Shown one piece after another: positions 36,687-44,209 of a stretch of 64,000 nt of DNA (within the stretch, counting starts at the first letter, position 1; each line of letters opens with the position of its first letter). The position numbers and the translations under genes are program-made. Origin of the DNA: Hydrogenophaga taeniospiralis CCUG 15921 (GTDB lineage: Bacteria; Pseudomonadota; Gammaproteobacteria; Burkholderiales; Burkholderiaceae_C); assembly GCF_001592305.1 (NCBI RefSeq), contig NZ_BCWR01000009.1:1-64000 (forward strand). Reading direction: 5' to 3'. The notes beneath the pieces were generated by a model. It had not been told where the DNA came from and searched no databases. It worked only from the letters and a program-made list of their open reading frames with translations.

Positions 36687-36699
36687 AAAGAGGTGAATC

Positions 36700-37200
36700 G
36701 TGCAAATGAAGACGCGTGAGTTTGCTGAACAGCTTTCGCTCAAGCCAGAAAGCATTCTCCAAACGTATTCGAATGCTGAATCTCTGGAGTGGGCGGAGCG
36801 CTGGCGTGCCGTCTACGCCTCTGGCGAACGCGCTTCCGGCTTGGCGAGATACCTTTGGCACACCTTCAGCTCGGGCGCGTATCACAGCGTCTCCGGAGAG
36901 GACGCGGAACAGCAATATTTTGGACATCGGTACTCAGACGTCATCGTTTTGTCGAATGATCGAAAGACCGCATTTCGTGTTGCCTCGCTGCCTGTTTCAG
37001 ACCGGGTGATTGACTTCTACGTCTTTCCACCCGATCTGGCTTGGACCATGGCTTTCACCCACGAAGACGGTTGGCTAGGACCCTACTTTGCAAAGCATCC
37101 CGACTACGAGGTGATGGTCGAAAAGGCCAAACAGCAGCGACAGGCGACCGATCGCAAGGCGAGGGAGCTGGAACGTGCAAAACAAAACGGCTGGATTTGA
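36700..37200 (+). CDS. Unknown protein, possibly DUF4275-like, in the RNA-repair operon
   Basis: 166 residues from GTG 36700 (or ATG 36706), with AGAGGTG just upstream. The segment ERASGLARYLWHTFSSGAY, with its LWHxFS core, and the following acidic/aromatic pattern resemble DUF4275 proteins; this comparison is from memory and uncertain. The C-terminus is a charged helix (KAKQQRQATDRKARELERAK). Codon use is like the preceding gene and unlike the operon core. Function is unknown; the setting suggests a link to RNA damage response or a gene inserted into it. Confidence 0.6.
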   Translation: MQMKTREFAEQLSLKPESILQTYSNAESLEWAERWRAVYASGERASGLARYLWHTFSSGAYHSVSGEDAEQQYFGHRYSDVIVLSNDRKTAFRVASLPVSDRVIDFYVFPPDLAWTMAFTHEDGWLGPYFAKHPDYEVMVEKAKQQRQATDRKARELERAKQNGWI

Positions 37201-37222
37201 AACCGCCAAGAGAGAACGTATC

Positions 37223-38062
37223 GTGAAACAACAAGAATTCCTCCGCTCCGATCACCCCATAGACCCCGCCATGCGCGAGCAGATCATGACCCACCTGCGC
37301 GCCATCGAGGCCGAGCACGACGTCACCATCCTGTTCGCCTGCGAGTCGGGCAGCCGGGGCTGGGGCTTTGCTTCACCCGACAGCGATTACGACGTGCGCT
37401 TCATCTACGTGAACCGTCTGCCGTGGTACCTGCGCGTGGAGCCAGGCCGCGACGTGATTGAGCTCCCCATCAGCGGCGACCTGGACATCAACGGCTGGGA
37501 CCTGCGCAAGGCGCTGGGGCTGATGCGCGAGTCCAACCCCACGCTGCTGGAGTGGCTGCGTTCGCCCATCGTCTACTGCGAAGAGGCCCAGTCGATGGCG
37601 CGGTTCCGGGCTCTGGCCGAGCGGGTGTTTTCCAGCGCCAAGGCCTGGCACCACTACACCTCCATGGTCAGGAAGAACTTCCGGGAGCATCTGCATGCGG
37701 ACGAGGTGCGCTACAAGAAATACCTCTATGTGTTGCGCCCGCTGCTGGCCGCGCGCTGGATTCGCGACCTGCCCGGCGTGCCGCCGATGCGTTTTGCCGA
37801 GCTGGCGCAGCGCACGCTGGACGCCACGGCCGACGCCGCCTTGATCGATGAGATCAACGCGCTGCTGGAGGTGAAGATGCGCGCCGGGGAGTCCGCGACC
37901 AGCCCGCGCTGGGTGGGCCTGCACGACTTCATCGAGCGCGAACTGGCCGCCGCGCTGGCGCACACCCCCGGCAAGGAACCGAAGGCGCATGGGCCCGAGC
38001 TCGACCAGTACCTGCACGACGCGGTGCTGCGTTTTGACGCAGAGGCACAGAACAACAATTGA
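37223..38062 (+). CDS. Pol-beta-type nucleotidyltransferase (RlaP-like, RNA repair)
   Basis: 279 residues from GTG 37223; GTG 37175, which overlaps the previous gene and has GGGAG upstream, is an alternative. The nucleotidyltransferase motif is ESGSRGWGFASPDSDYDVRF, with the GS and DxD catalytic pair. The length and flanking sequence match the COG3541/YcgL-type family, which comparative genomics (Burroughs and Aravind) named RlaP for its association with RtcB. It could add nucleotides to or cap RNA ends before ligation. It lies between rtcB and rtcA; rtcA follows after 17 bases. Confidence 0.82.
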   Translation: MKQQEFLRSDHPIDPAMREQIMTHLRAIEAEHDVTILFACESGSRGWGFASPDSDYDVRFIYVNRLPWYLRVEPGRDVIELPISGDLDINGWDLRKALGLMRESNPTLLEWLRSPIVYCEEAQSMARFRALAERVFSSAKAWHHYTSMVRKNFREHLHADEVRYKKYLYVLRPLLAARWIRDLPGVPPMRFAELAQRTLDATADAALIDEINALLEVKMRAGESATSPRWVGLHDFIERELAAALAHTPGKEPKAHGPELDQYLHDAVLRFDAEAQNNN

Positions 38063-38079
38063 AAAGAAGCAGCAGAAAC

Positions 38080-39117
38080 ATGATCGAAATAGATGGCTCC
38101 GTGGGCGAGGGCGGCGGACAGATATTGCGCAGCTCGCTGGCCCTGTCCATGTGCACGGGCCAGCGCCTGAGCTTGACCCGCATCCGCGCGGGGCGCGCCA
38201 AACCCGGCCTGATGCGCCAGCACCTCACCTGCGTGAAGGCCGCGGCCGAGGTCTGCGGCGCCGAAGTGGAGGGCGCCGAGATGCACTCGCAGACGCTGCG
38301 CTTTGCGCCGGGCAAGGTGCGTGCGGGCGACTACAGCTTCAACGTCGGCACGGCCGGCAGCTGCACGCTGGTGCTGCAGACCGTCTGGCCGGCGCTGCTG
38401 CTGGCCGACGCGCCGAGCCGTCTGACGCTGGGCGGGGGCACCCACAACCCGATGGCGCCGCCTTTCCATTTCCTGGAGCGCAGCTACGCGCCGTTGATGC
38501 GCCGGCTGGGCGCGAACGTTGAACTGGCGTTGCGCCGGATGGGCTTCTACCCGGCCGGTGGTGGCGAGATCACGGCCACGGTATGGCCCGCGGCCGACAG
38601 CCTGCAGCCCTTCGACCTGACCGAACGCGGGCCGAGGGTGGACGGCTATGCCGAGTGTTTCGCCCCTGCGCTGCCGCGCACGGTGGCCCAGCGCGAGCTG
38701 GGTCAGCTGGGCGCCGCCCTGGGGTGGCGCGACGACCAGCTGCGCGTGGCGGCCGTTCGCCAGAACGAAGGCCCCGGCAACGCGTTGCTGGTGACCCTGG
38801 TTCACGGGAACGCCAGCGAGGTCTTCACCCAGTTCGGCGAAAAAGGGGTCAGCGCCGAAAAAGTGGCGCGCGAGCTGGTTCGCGAGGTGCGGAACTACCA
38901 GATGAGCGACGCGGCGCTGGGGCCGCACCTGGCCGATCAGTGGGCCTTGCCGCTGGCGCTGGCCGTGTGGAAGCGCCAGTGCGCGGCGGCCTACACCTGT
39001 TCGGAGTTGACCGCTCACGCGAAGACCAACTTCGACGTGATCCAGCGGTTTCTGCCGGTGCGCTTCTCGATCCAGGCGATGGACCGGGGCTGGCGCGTCT
39101 TGGCCGAACCGGTTTGA
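38080..39117 (+). CDS. rtcA: RNA 3'-terminal phosphate cyclase
   Basis: 345 residues from ATG 38080. The N-terminal GEGGGQILRSSLALS, the central YAPLMRRLGANVELALRRMGFYPAGGGEI and the adenylated His313 in SELTAHAKTNFDVIQ match RtcA (His309 in E. coli). It converts RNA 3'-phosphates to 2',3'-cyclic phosphates with ATP, preparing ends for RtcB. It is the last gene of the sigma-54 operon and is followed by a strong hairpin terminator. Confidence 0.96.
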   Translation: MIEIDGSVGEGGGQILRSSLALSMCTGQRLSLTRIRAGRAKPGLMRQHLTCVKAAAEVCGAEVEGAEMHSQTLRFAPGKVRAGDYSFNVGTAGSCTLVLQTVWPALLLADAPSRLTLGGGTHNPMAPPFHFLERSYAPLMRRLGANVELALRRMGFYPAGGGEITATVWPAADSLQPFDLTERGPRVDGYAECFAPALPRTVAQRELGQLGAALGWRDDQLRVAAVRQNEGPGNALLVTLVHGNASEVFTQFGEKGVSAEKVARELVREVRNYQMSDAALGPHLADQWALPLALAVWKRQCAAAYTCSELTAHAKTNFDVIQRFLPVRFSIQAMDRGWRVLAEPV

Positions 39118-39140
39118 CCGACACGATGGGGGGATGAAAC

Positions 39141-39169
39141 GAACAACGGGCCGCGAGGGCCCGTTGTTC
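39141..39169. terminator. Terminator hairpin between rtcA and tRNA-Ser
   Basis: A perfect 12-bp stem, GAACAACGGGCC (39141-39152) with GGCCCGTTGTTC (39158-39169), has a GCGAG loop. It can end rtcA transcription on the plus strand and the tRNA-Ser transcript on the minus strand. The T-tract is weak on both sides. Confidence 0.72.
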
Positions 39170-39178
39170 ATGGTGTGT

Positions 39179-39266
39179 TGGCGGAGACGGTGAGATTCGA
39201 ACTCACGGACCCTTGCGGGTCGGCAGTTTTCAAGACTGCTGGTTTAAACCACTCACCCACGTCTCC
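39179..39266 (-). tRNA. tRNA-Ser(UGA)
   Basis: Read on the minus strand: acceptor GGAGACG pairs with CGTCTCC, G discriminator and encoded CCA. The anticodon loop CTTGAAA gives anticodon TGA. The long variable arm (GACCC-GCAA-GGGTC) is typical of serine tRNAs, and the T-arm is GTGAG-TTCGAAT-CTCAC. 88 bases. It faces the end of the RNA-repair operon. Confidence 0.96.
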
Positions 39267-39323
39267 GAGTGCGGTTGCAGCCCGCGATTCTAGCCTGTGG
39301 CCGGGGAATGGGGCGGGCGGCTC

Positions 39324-40007
39324 TCAGGCGGCGGCGGGCTCGGTGGCTGGGGTTTCCTGGCGCAGCATGCCGCGGGTTTCGATGAAGCGCACCACCTCGG
39401 CCACGCCGTCCAGCGTCTTGAGGTTGGTCATGACCCAGGGGCGGCGCGCCGTGTCGGGCCGCATGCGCGCGGTGTCGGTTTTCATCACTTCCAGGTCGGC
39501 GCCCACGTGGGGGGCGAGGTCGGTTTTGTTGATGACGAAGAGGTCGCTCTTGGTGATGCCGGGGCCGCCTTTGCGCGGGATTTTTTCACCAGCGGCCACG
39601 TCGATCACGTAGATGGTGAGGTCGCTCAGCTCGGGGCTGAAGGTGGCGGCCAGGTTGTCGCCGCCGCTTTCCACGAACACGATGTCGGCGTTGGGGTGTT
39701 CGCCCAGCATGCGGTCGATCGCTTCGAGGTTGATGGAGCAGTCTTCGCGGATAGCGGTGTGCGGGCAGCCGCCGGTCTCCACACCCATGATGCGGTCGGC
39801 CGGCAGCGCGCCGCTGACCGTGAGCAGGCGCTGGTCTTCCTTGGTGTAGATGTCGTTGGTGATGGCGATCAGGTCGTACTGCTCGCGCATGGCTTTGCAG
39901 AGCATTTCCAGCAGGGTGGTCTTGCCCGAGCCTACAGGCCCGCCGATGCCCACGCGCAGTGGGGGGAGCTTCTTGGTGCGGTTGGGGATGTGGTGCAGGG
40001 CAGTCAT
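39324..40007 (-). CDS. ureG: Urease accessory GTPase UreG
   Basis: 227 residues with the P-loop [15 protein letters not shown] near the N-terminus, the metal-binding [15 protein letters not shown] motif (Cys-Pro-His) and the [13 protein letters not shown] guanine specificity motif. It hydrolyses GTP while delivering nickel to the urease active site with UreF and UreD. The last gene of the minus-strand urease cluster, 14 bases after ureF. Confidence 0.96.
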   Translation of the reverse strand: MTALHHIPNRTKKLPPLRVGIGGPVGSGKTTLLEMLCKAMREQYDLIAITNDIYTKEDQRLLTVSGALPADRIMGVETGGCPHTAIREDCSINLEAIDRMLGEHPNADIVFVESGGDNLAATFSPELSDLTIYVIDVAAGEKIPRKGGPGITKSDLFVINKTDLAPHVGADLEVMKTDTARMRPDTARRPWVMTNLKTLDGVAEVVRFIETRGMLRQETPATEPAAA

Positions 40008-40021
40008 GTGGGGCTCGGGTT

Positions 40022-40747
40022 TCAGGATCTGAACAGGCGGGAGTACTGGGTTTCGTGCCGCGCCGAATGGATGGCCAGCAGCGGGGTGAAGGCCTGGCGG
40101 GTGTCGTCGGTGAGCGTCAGGGCGTGGTCCACCGCTGCGGGCACCTCCAGCGCCAGCCGCGCGAGCATGCGCTGGCCCGCGCTCTGGCCCAGCGGCACCG
40201 ACTTGATGGCCGCCTGCACCATGTTCTCGGCCCAGCCAAAGGCGAAGCCGATCAGGCTGTCGCGCACCGCCGCGTCGGTGCTGGCGGCCGCGCAGGCCAT
40301 GGCCACGGGGTAGCTGGCCGGGTTCAGCCGGGCCGATTGCAGGCGCTCAAACACGCCCGCGCCCAACTCGCCCAGGCAACGCGCCCATTCGAGCAGCGAG
40401 CGGCCCATCTGCTCGGTCTGCAGGCGGAATTCGGCGGTTTCGCGGGTCTGCAGCACCCAGGCGTTGAGCGTGTGGATGCGCTCCAGATCGCCCTGGCGCC
40501 AGGCGGGGATGGCCTGCGCCACCACGGCGAGGTCGGCACGCGCCAGGCCCAGGTGCAGCTGGTCTTGCAGCCACCCCGCGGCGCTGGCCTCGTCGATCAC
40601 CTGGCCCGCGTCCACCGCGGCTTCCAGCCCTTCGGAGTAGGAGAAACCGCCCACCGGCAGCGCGGGCGAGGCCAGCCACAGGATCTGCAGCAGCCCGGCC
40701 GCCGAGCGCGGAGGCTGCGCCGCACCGGCGGGATCAGCCGTGTGCAT
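40022..40747 (-). CDS. ureF: Urease accessory protein UreF
   Basis: 241 residues from ATG 40747, which overlaps the ureE stop by 14 bases; longer readings lie within ure[31 protein letters not shown] is the conserved N-terminal segment and [26 protein letters not shown] lies in the C-terminal half. All-helical protein that helps UreG couple GTP hydrolysis to nickel insertion. Transcribed with ureE and ureG. Confidence 0.94.
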   Translation of the reverse strand: MHTADPAGAAQPPRSAAGLLQILWLASPALPVGGFSYSEGLEAAVDAGQVIDEASAAGWLQDQLHLGLARADLAVVAQAIPAWRQGDLERIHTLNAWVLQTRETAEFRLQTEQMGRSLLEWARCLGELGAGVFERLQSARLNPASYPVAMACAAASTDAAVRDSLIGFAFGWAENMVQAAIKSVPLGQSAGQRMLARLALEVPAAVDHALTLTDDTRQAFTPLLAIHSARHETQYSRLFRS

Positions 40748-41279
40748 GGCCCTTGGCGTGGCCGTGATCGTGGCCATGCCCGTGGTCGTGTCCACCAGCC
40801 GGCGGATGCGCGCCATAGGCGCCACCTTCGGGCTCGAAGGGCTCGCGGGTTTCCACCACCGTGAGGTGCATGGCGCGCAGCATGTCGGCCAGCACGTGGT
40901 CGGGCTCGATCTTGAGGTGGTCGGGTTGCAGCTCGATGGGCACGTGGCGGTTGCCCAGGTGGTAGGCGGCGCGCATGAGGTCGAAGGCAGCGTCGTGCGT
41001 GTGGCCGTGGTGGTGGTCGGTGCAGGCGGTGATGCGCAGCACGGGCTGCGGTGCGGCCACCACGCGCAGGAGCGAGCCGTCCTGGGTGATCAGCACGTCG
41101 CCGCCGCGCACCACGGTGCCGCGCGGCAGGAAGACGCCCACATTGCGGCCGTCGGACGCGGTGGCGTCAAAACGGCTTTTCTGGCGCACATCCCAGTCCA
41201 GTTCGATGTGCGCGGCACGGCGCACCAACGCAGGGGCGAGGCCCTGGGCCTGGGGGATGAGCTTGGAAGCTTGAAGCAT
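40734..41279 (-). CDS. ureE: Urease nickel metallochaperone UreE
   Basis: 181 residues. The N-terminal peptide-binding part contains [37 protein letters not shown]. The metal-binding part has [21 protein letters not shown] with the dimer-interface His. A His/Gly-rich tail ([20 protein letters not shown]) and an internal [10 protein letters not shown] store or deliver nickel. It supplies nickel to the urease apoprotein with UreG. It follows ureC by 21 bases. Confidence 0.95.
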   Translation of the reverse strand: MLQASKLIPQAQGLAPALVRRAAHIELDWDVRQKSRFDATASDGRNVGVFLPRGTVVRGGDVLITQDGSLLRVVAAPQPVLRITACTDHHHGHTHDAAFDLMRAAYHLGNRHVPIELQPDHLKIEPDHVLADMLRAMHLTVVETREPFEPEGGAYGAHPPAGGHDHGHGHDHGHAKGHAHG

Positions 41280-41300
41280 GAATAACAGAGGTTGAGATGG

Positions 41301-43019
41301 TCAGAACAGGAAGTATCGCTGCGCCATCGGAAGTTTGCTGGCGGGCTCGCAGGTCAGCAGCACGCCGTCGGCCCGCACGGTGTAGCGCTGGGGGTCGATC
41401 TCCATCTTCGGCAGATAGCTGTTGTGCACCATGTTCGCCTTGGTGACGCTGCGGCAACCCTGCACGGCCACGGTGGTTTTCTGCAGGCCGTAGCGTTCGC
41501 CCACGCCGGCAGCCAGCCCGGCCTGTGACACAAACGTGAGGCTGCCACGCGCCAGCGAGCGGCCGAAGCTGCCAAACATGGGGCGGTAGTGCACCGGCTG
41601 CGGCGTGGGGATGGAGGCGTTGGGGTCGCCCATGGCGGCCAGCGAGATCGTGCCGCCCTGGAGCACCAGGGCCGGTTTCACACCAAAAAAGGCCGGTTTC
41701 CAGACCACGATGTCGGCCCACTTGCCCACTTCGAGCGAACCCAGGGTGTGCGCGATGCCGTGGGCAATGGCCGGGTTGATGGTGTATTTGGCGATGTAGC
41801 GCTTGACGCGGAAATTGTCGTTGCGGCTGCTGTCTTCGGGCAGCGTGCCGCGCTGGCTTTTCATCTTGTCGGCCGTCTGCCAGGTGCGGATCACCACCTC
41901 GCCCACGCGGCCCATGGCCTGGCTGTCGCTGCTCATGATGCTGATGGCACCCATGTCGTGCAGCATGTCTTCGGCTGCAATGGTCTCGTGGCGGATGCGG
42001 CTCTCGGCGAAGGCCAGGTCTTCGGGGATGGCGGCGTCCAGGTGGTGGCAGACCATCAGCATGTCGACGTGTTCGTCGAGCGTGTTGACGGTGTAGGGCA
42101 TGGTCGGGTTGGTGGACGAGGGCAGGAAGTTCGCCTCGCCCACCACGCGGATGATGTCGGGCGCGTGGCCGCCGCCCGCGCCCTCGGTGTGGAAGGCGCA
42201 GAGGGTGCGGCCTTTGGTGGCCGCGATGGTGTTCTCGACAAACCCCGATTCGTTGAGCGTGTCGCTGTGGATCGCGACCTGCACGTCGGCCGCCTCGGCC
42301 ACGTCCAGGCAGTTGCTGATGGCGCTGGGTGTGGTGCCCCAGTCTTCGTGCAGCTTCAGGCCGATGGCACCCGCGTCCACCTGCTCGTGCAGGGCCTCGG
42401 GGCGGCTGGCGTTGCCCTTGCCCAGGAAGCCCAGGTTCATGGACAGGCCGTCGGCCGCCTGCAGCATGCGTTCGATGTGCCAGGGGCCGGGCGTGCAGGT
42501 GGTGGCGAAGGTGCCGGTGGCCGGGCCGGTGCCGCCGCCGAGCATGGTGGTCACGCCCGAGGCCAGGGCCTCGTCCACCTGCTGCGGGCAGATGAAGTGG
42601 ATGTGGCTGTCGATGCCGCCGGCGGTGACGATGTGGCCTTCGCAGCTGATGATCTCGGTGCCCGGGCCGATGACGATGTCCACGCCGGGCATGGTGTCGG
42701 GGTTGCCCGACTTGCCGATGGCGGCGATGCGGCCGTCCTTGAGGCCGATGTCGGCCTTGACGATGCCCCAGTGGTCGATGATGAGCGCGTTGGTCAGCAC
42801 CGTGTCCATCGCGCCTTGCGCACGGGTCCTTTGCGACTGCGCCATGCCGTCGCGGATTGTCTTGCCACCGCCGAACTTGGCCTCTTCGCCGTAGCCACCG
42901 GCGGCCAGGGTGAAGTCTTTTTCCACTTCCACGATCAGGCCGGTGTCGGCCAGGCGCACGCGGTCACCGACGGTGGGGCCGAACATGTCGGCGTAGGCGC
43001 TGCGGGGGATGGTTGCCAT
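41301..43019 (-). CDS. ureC: Urease alpha subunit (catalytic)
   Basis: 572 residues, normal UreC length. Nickel ligands are visible: His139 and His141 in [12 protein letters not shown] and the carbamylated Lys222 in [11 protein letters not shown]. The flap Cys lies in MVCHHLD. It hydrolyses urea to ammonia and carbamate as part of the UreABC complex in the cytoplasm. ureB is 27 bases upstream and ureE 21 bases downstream. Confidence 0.97.
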   Translation of the reverse strand: MATIPRSAYADMFGPTVGDRVRLADTGLIVEVEKDFTLAAGGYGEEAKFGGGKTIRDGMAQSQRTRAQGAMDTVLTNALIIDHWGIVKADIGLKDGRIAAIGKSGNPDTMPGVDIVIGPGTEIISCEGHIVTAGGIDSHIHFICPQQVDEALASGVTTMLGGGTGPATGTFATTCTPGPWHIERMLQAADGLSMNLGFLGKGNASRPEALHEQVDAGAIGLKLHEDWGTTPSAISNCLDVAEAADVQVAIHSDTLNESGFVENTIAATKGRTLCAFHTEGAGGGHAPDIIRVVGEANFLPSSTNPTMPYTVNTLDEHVDMLMVCHHLDAAIPEDLAFAESRIRHETIAAEDMLHDMGAISIMSSDSQAMGRVGEVVIRTWQTADKMKSQRGTLPEDSSRNDNFRVKRYIAKYTINPAIAHGIAHTLGSLEVGKWADIVVWKPAFFGVKPALVLQGGTISLAAMGDPNASIPTPQPVHYRPMFGSFGRSLARGSLTFVSQAGLAAGVGERYGLQKTTVAVQGCRSVTKANMVHNSYLPKMEIDPQRYTVRADGVLLTCEPASKLPMAQRYFLF

Positions 43020-43046
43020 CTGCTCAATCCTTGCGTTGTTCTGTGT

Positions 43047-43352
43047 TCAGACTTTGCCTTGCACCAGGCCGCGAAAGCCCACCACGATCCGGTCGCCCGC
43101 ATAGTCCACCAGCTCCACGGTGCGCTGCTGGCCGGGCTCGAAGCGCACGGCCGTGCCCGAAGCGATGTTCAGCCGCATGCCCTGGGCGGCGGCGCGGTCG
43201 AAGTCCAGCGCGCCGTTGGTTTCGGCAAAGTGGTAGTGCGAGCCCACCTGCACCGGCCGGTCGGCCGTGTTCTGCACCGCCAGCGTGAGCGTGCGGCGGC
43301 CGGGGTTGAGGGCGTGTTCGCCCGCGTCGGTGATCAGTTCGCCGGGGATCAT
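43047..43352 (-). CDS. ureB: Urease beta subunit
   Basis: 101 residues starting [19 protein letters not shown], with [41 protein letters not shown] typical of UreB. Structural subunit of cytoplasmic urease; no catalytic residues. It lies between ureC and a 52-residue membrane protein gene. Confidence 0.96.
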   Translation of the reverse strand: MIPGELITDAGEHALNPGRRTLTLAVQNTADRPVQVGSHYHFAETNGALDFDRAAAQGMRLNIASGTAVRFEPGQQRTVELVDYAGDRIVVGFRGLVQGKV

Positions 43353-43362
43353 GGCTGCGGCC

Positions 43363-43521
43363 TCACTTCCTGGAGAGCCAGACCGCGAGCGCGATCAGAC
43401 CCACCACCACGAAACCCAGCGCGTCGGTGGCGTGCCAGTGGCTGCCGAACAGGCCATGGCCGTCGTGGGCGAAGGCGGGCAGGGCGGTCAAGGAGGTGGC
43501 GATAGTGAGCAGCGATTTCAT
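43363..43521 (-). CDS. Small membrane protein in the urease cluster
   Basis: 52 residues from ATG 43521; longer readings run into a hairpin repeat. It has a signal-like N-terminus ([18 protein letters not shown]) followed by [12 protein letters not shown] and one membrane helix ([16 protein letters not shown]). The His-rich periplasmic segment could bind nickel or another metal; this is inference. It lies between ureA and ureB, 10 bases before ureB, so co-expression is expected. I cannot name the family. Confidence 0.7.
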   Translation of the reverse strand: MKSLLTIATSLTALPAFAHDGHGLFGSHWHATDALGFVVVGLIALAVWLSRK

Positions 43522-43577
43522 TTCAAGGCTCCAAAATAAAAAGCAGGCGGTCGGCGCGAAATGTCTGAATCCGGGGA

Positions 43578-43654
43578 TGCGGTGGAACCGGCTCCGCCGG
43601 GCCACTCGCATCGCCCCCTGGGGGGTGACGCGCGCAGCGCGGCGCGGGGGGGGG
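43578..43654. repeat. GC-rich triple-hairpin repeat inside the urease cluster (variant A)
   Basis: Hairpins CCGGC-TCC-GCCGG, CCCCC-T-GGGGG-type and CGCG-CAG-CGCG lie between ureA and the 52-aa protein gene, ending at the ureA stop codon. It is within the operon, so it may shape differential expression of ureA. Confidence 0.75.
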
Positions 43655-43655
43655 G

Positions 43656-43958
43656 TCAAGGTATCGGCGTGTGCACCGTCACCAGCTTCGTGCCATCGGG
43701 AAACGTGGCCTCGACCTGGATGTCCGGAATCATCTCGGCGATGCCTTCCATCACGTCGTCGCGCGTGAGCACGTTGCGGCCTTCGCTCATGAGCTGGGCC
43801 ACGGTCTTGCCGTCGCGGGCGCCTTCCATCACGGCGGCCGAGATCAGGGCCACGGCTTCGGGGTAGTTGAGCTTCAGGCCACGCGCCTTGCGCCGCTCGG
43901 CCAGCAGGGCGGCGGTGAAGATCAGCAGCTTGTCTTTTTCACGCGGAGTCAGTTCCAT
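43656..43958 (-). CDS. ureA: Urease gamma subunit
   Basis: 100 residues, beginning [23 protein letters not shown], with [25 protein letters not shown] typical of UreA. Smallest structural subunit of urease. The ATG at 43958 is the last of three near-identical start regions (also at 44024 and 44091); only this one continues into UreA. No ureD lies upstream, where it is found in most betaproteobacterial clusters. Confidence 0.95.
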   Translation of the reverse strand: MELTPREKDKLLIFTAALLAERRKARGLKLNYPEAVALISAAVMEGARDGKTVAQLMSEGRNVLTRDDVMEGIAEMIPDIQVEATFPDGTKLVTVHTPIP

Positions 43959-44091
43959 AGTTCGCTTCGCTCAAATAGCGCGTGCGGCCGCAAGTGCGGG
44001 CCGAACACGAGGAGTCAGTTCCATTTCGTTTCACTCAATAGTCAGCTCGTGCGGCCGCAAAGGCCGGCCGAACACGCGGAGTCAGTTCCAT
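43944..44091 (-). repeat. Tandem repeat of the ureA start region with two micro-ORFs
   Basis: The string ATGGAACTGACTCC, which starts ureA at 43958, recurs at 44024 and 44091, giving periods of 66 and 67 bases. The two upstream copies encode short peptides, MELTPRVRPAFAAARADY (44091-44035) and MELTPRVRPALAAARAI (44024-43971), each ending 10-12 bases before the next ATG. Both share the first six residues of UreA. They could be decoy or coupled leader ORFs. Confidence 0.8.
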
Positions 44092-44102
44092 ATGGGGGTT
44101 GG

Positions 44103-44118
44103 AGCAAGGTGTGTGCCG
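44103..44118 (-). promoter_or_regulatory. Possible sigma-54 promoter for the urease genes
   Basis: On the minus strand, CGGCACACACCTTGCT keeps the GG and GC of a sigma-54 promoter 12 bases apart. Start of transcription would fall near 44092, right at the first micro-ORF. No activator-binding site is obvious. Confidence 0.5.
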
Positions 44119-44182
44119 GGGCGGTGGATCAGTATGCCTTTGCGCGGCGGTTCCGGGTATCAGGCAGATGGCGTATGGCGCA

Positions 44183-44198
44183 TGGCACGAAAGCTGCA
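44183..44198 (+). promoter_or_regulatory. Possible sigma-54 promoter for the permease-kinase operon
   Basis: TGGCACGAAAGCTGCA matches the -24/-12 consensus except for C in place of the first T of TTGCA, with correct spacing. Transcription would start near 44209-44210. That leaves no leader for GTG 44210, so translation may begin at GTG 44264. Confidence 0.55.
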
Positions 44199-44209
44199 CT
44201 TTGCGCTGA

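Noticed and set aside
30878-39266. Integrative island inserted at tRNA-Ser
   Set aside because: The tRNA gene is intact, but no integrase and no second copy of its 3' end is visible in the window.
43944-44091. CRISPR-like direct repeats
   Set aside because: Only three copies with 66-67 base period, no constant spacer layout, and the repeated part is the ureA start region; no cas genes nearby.
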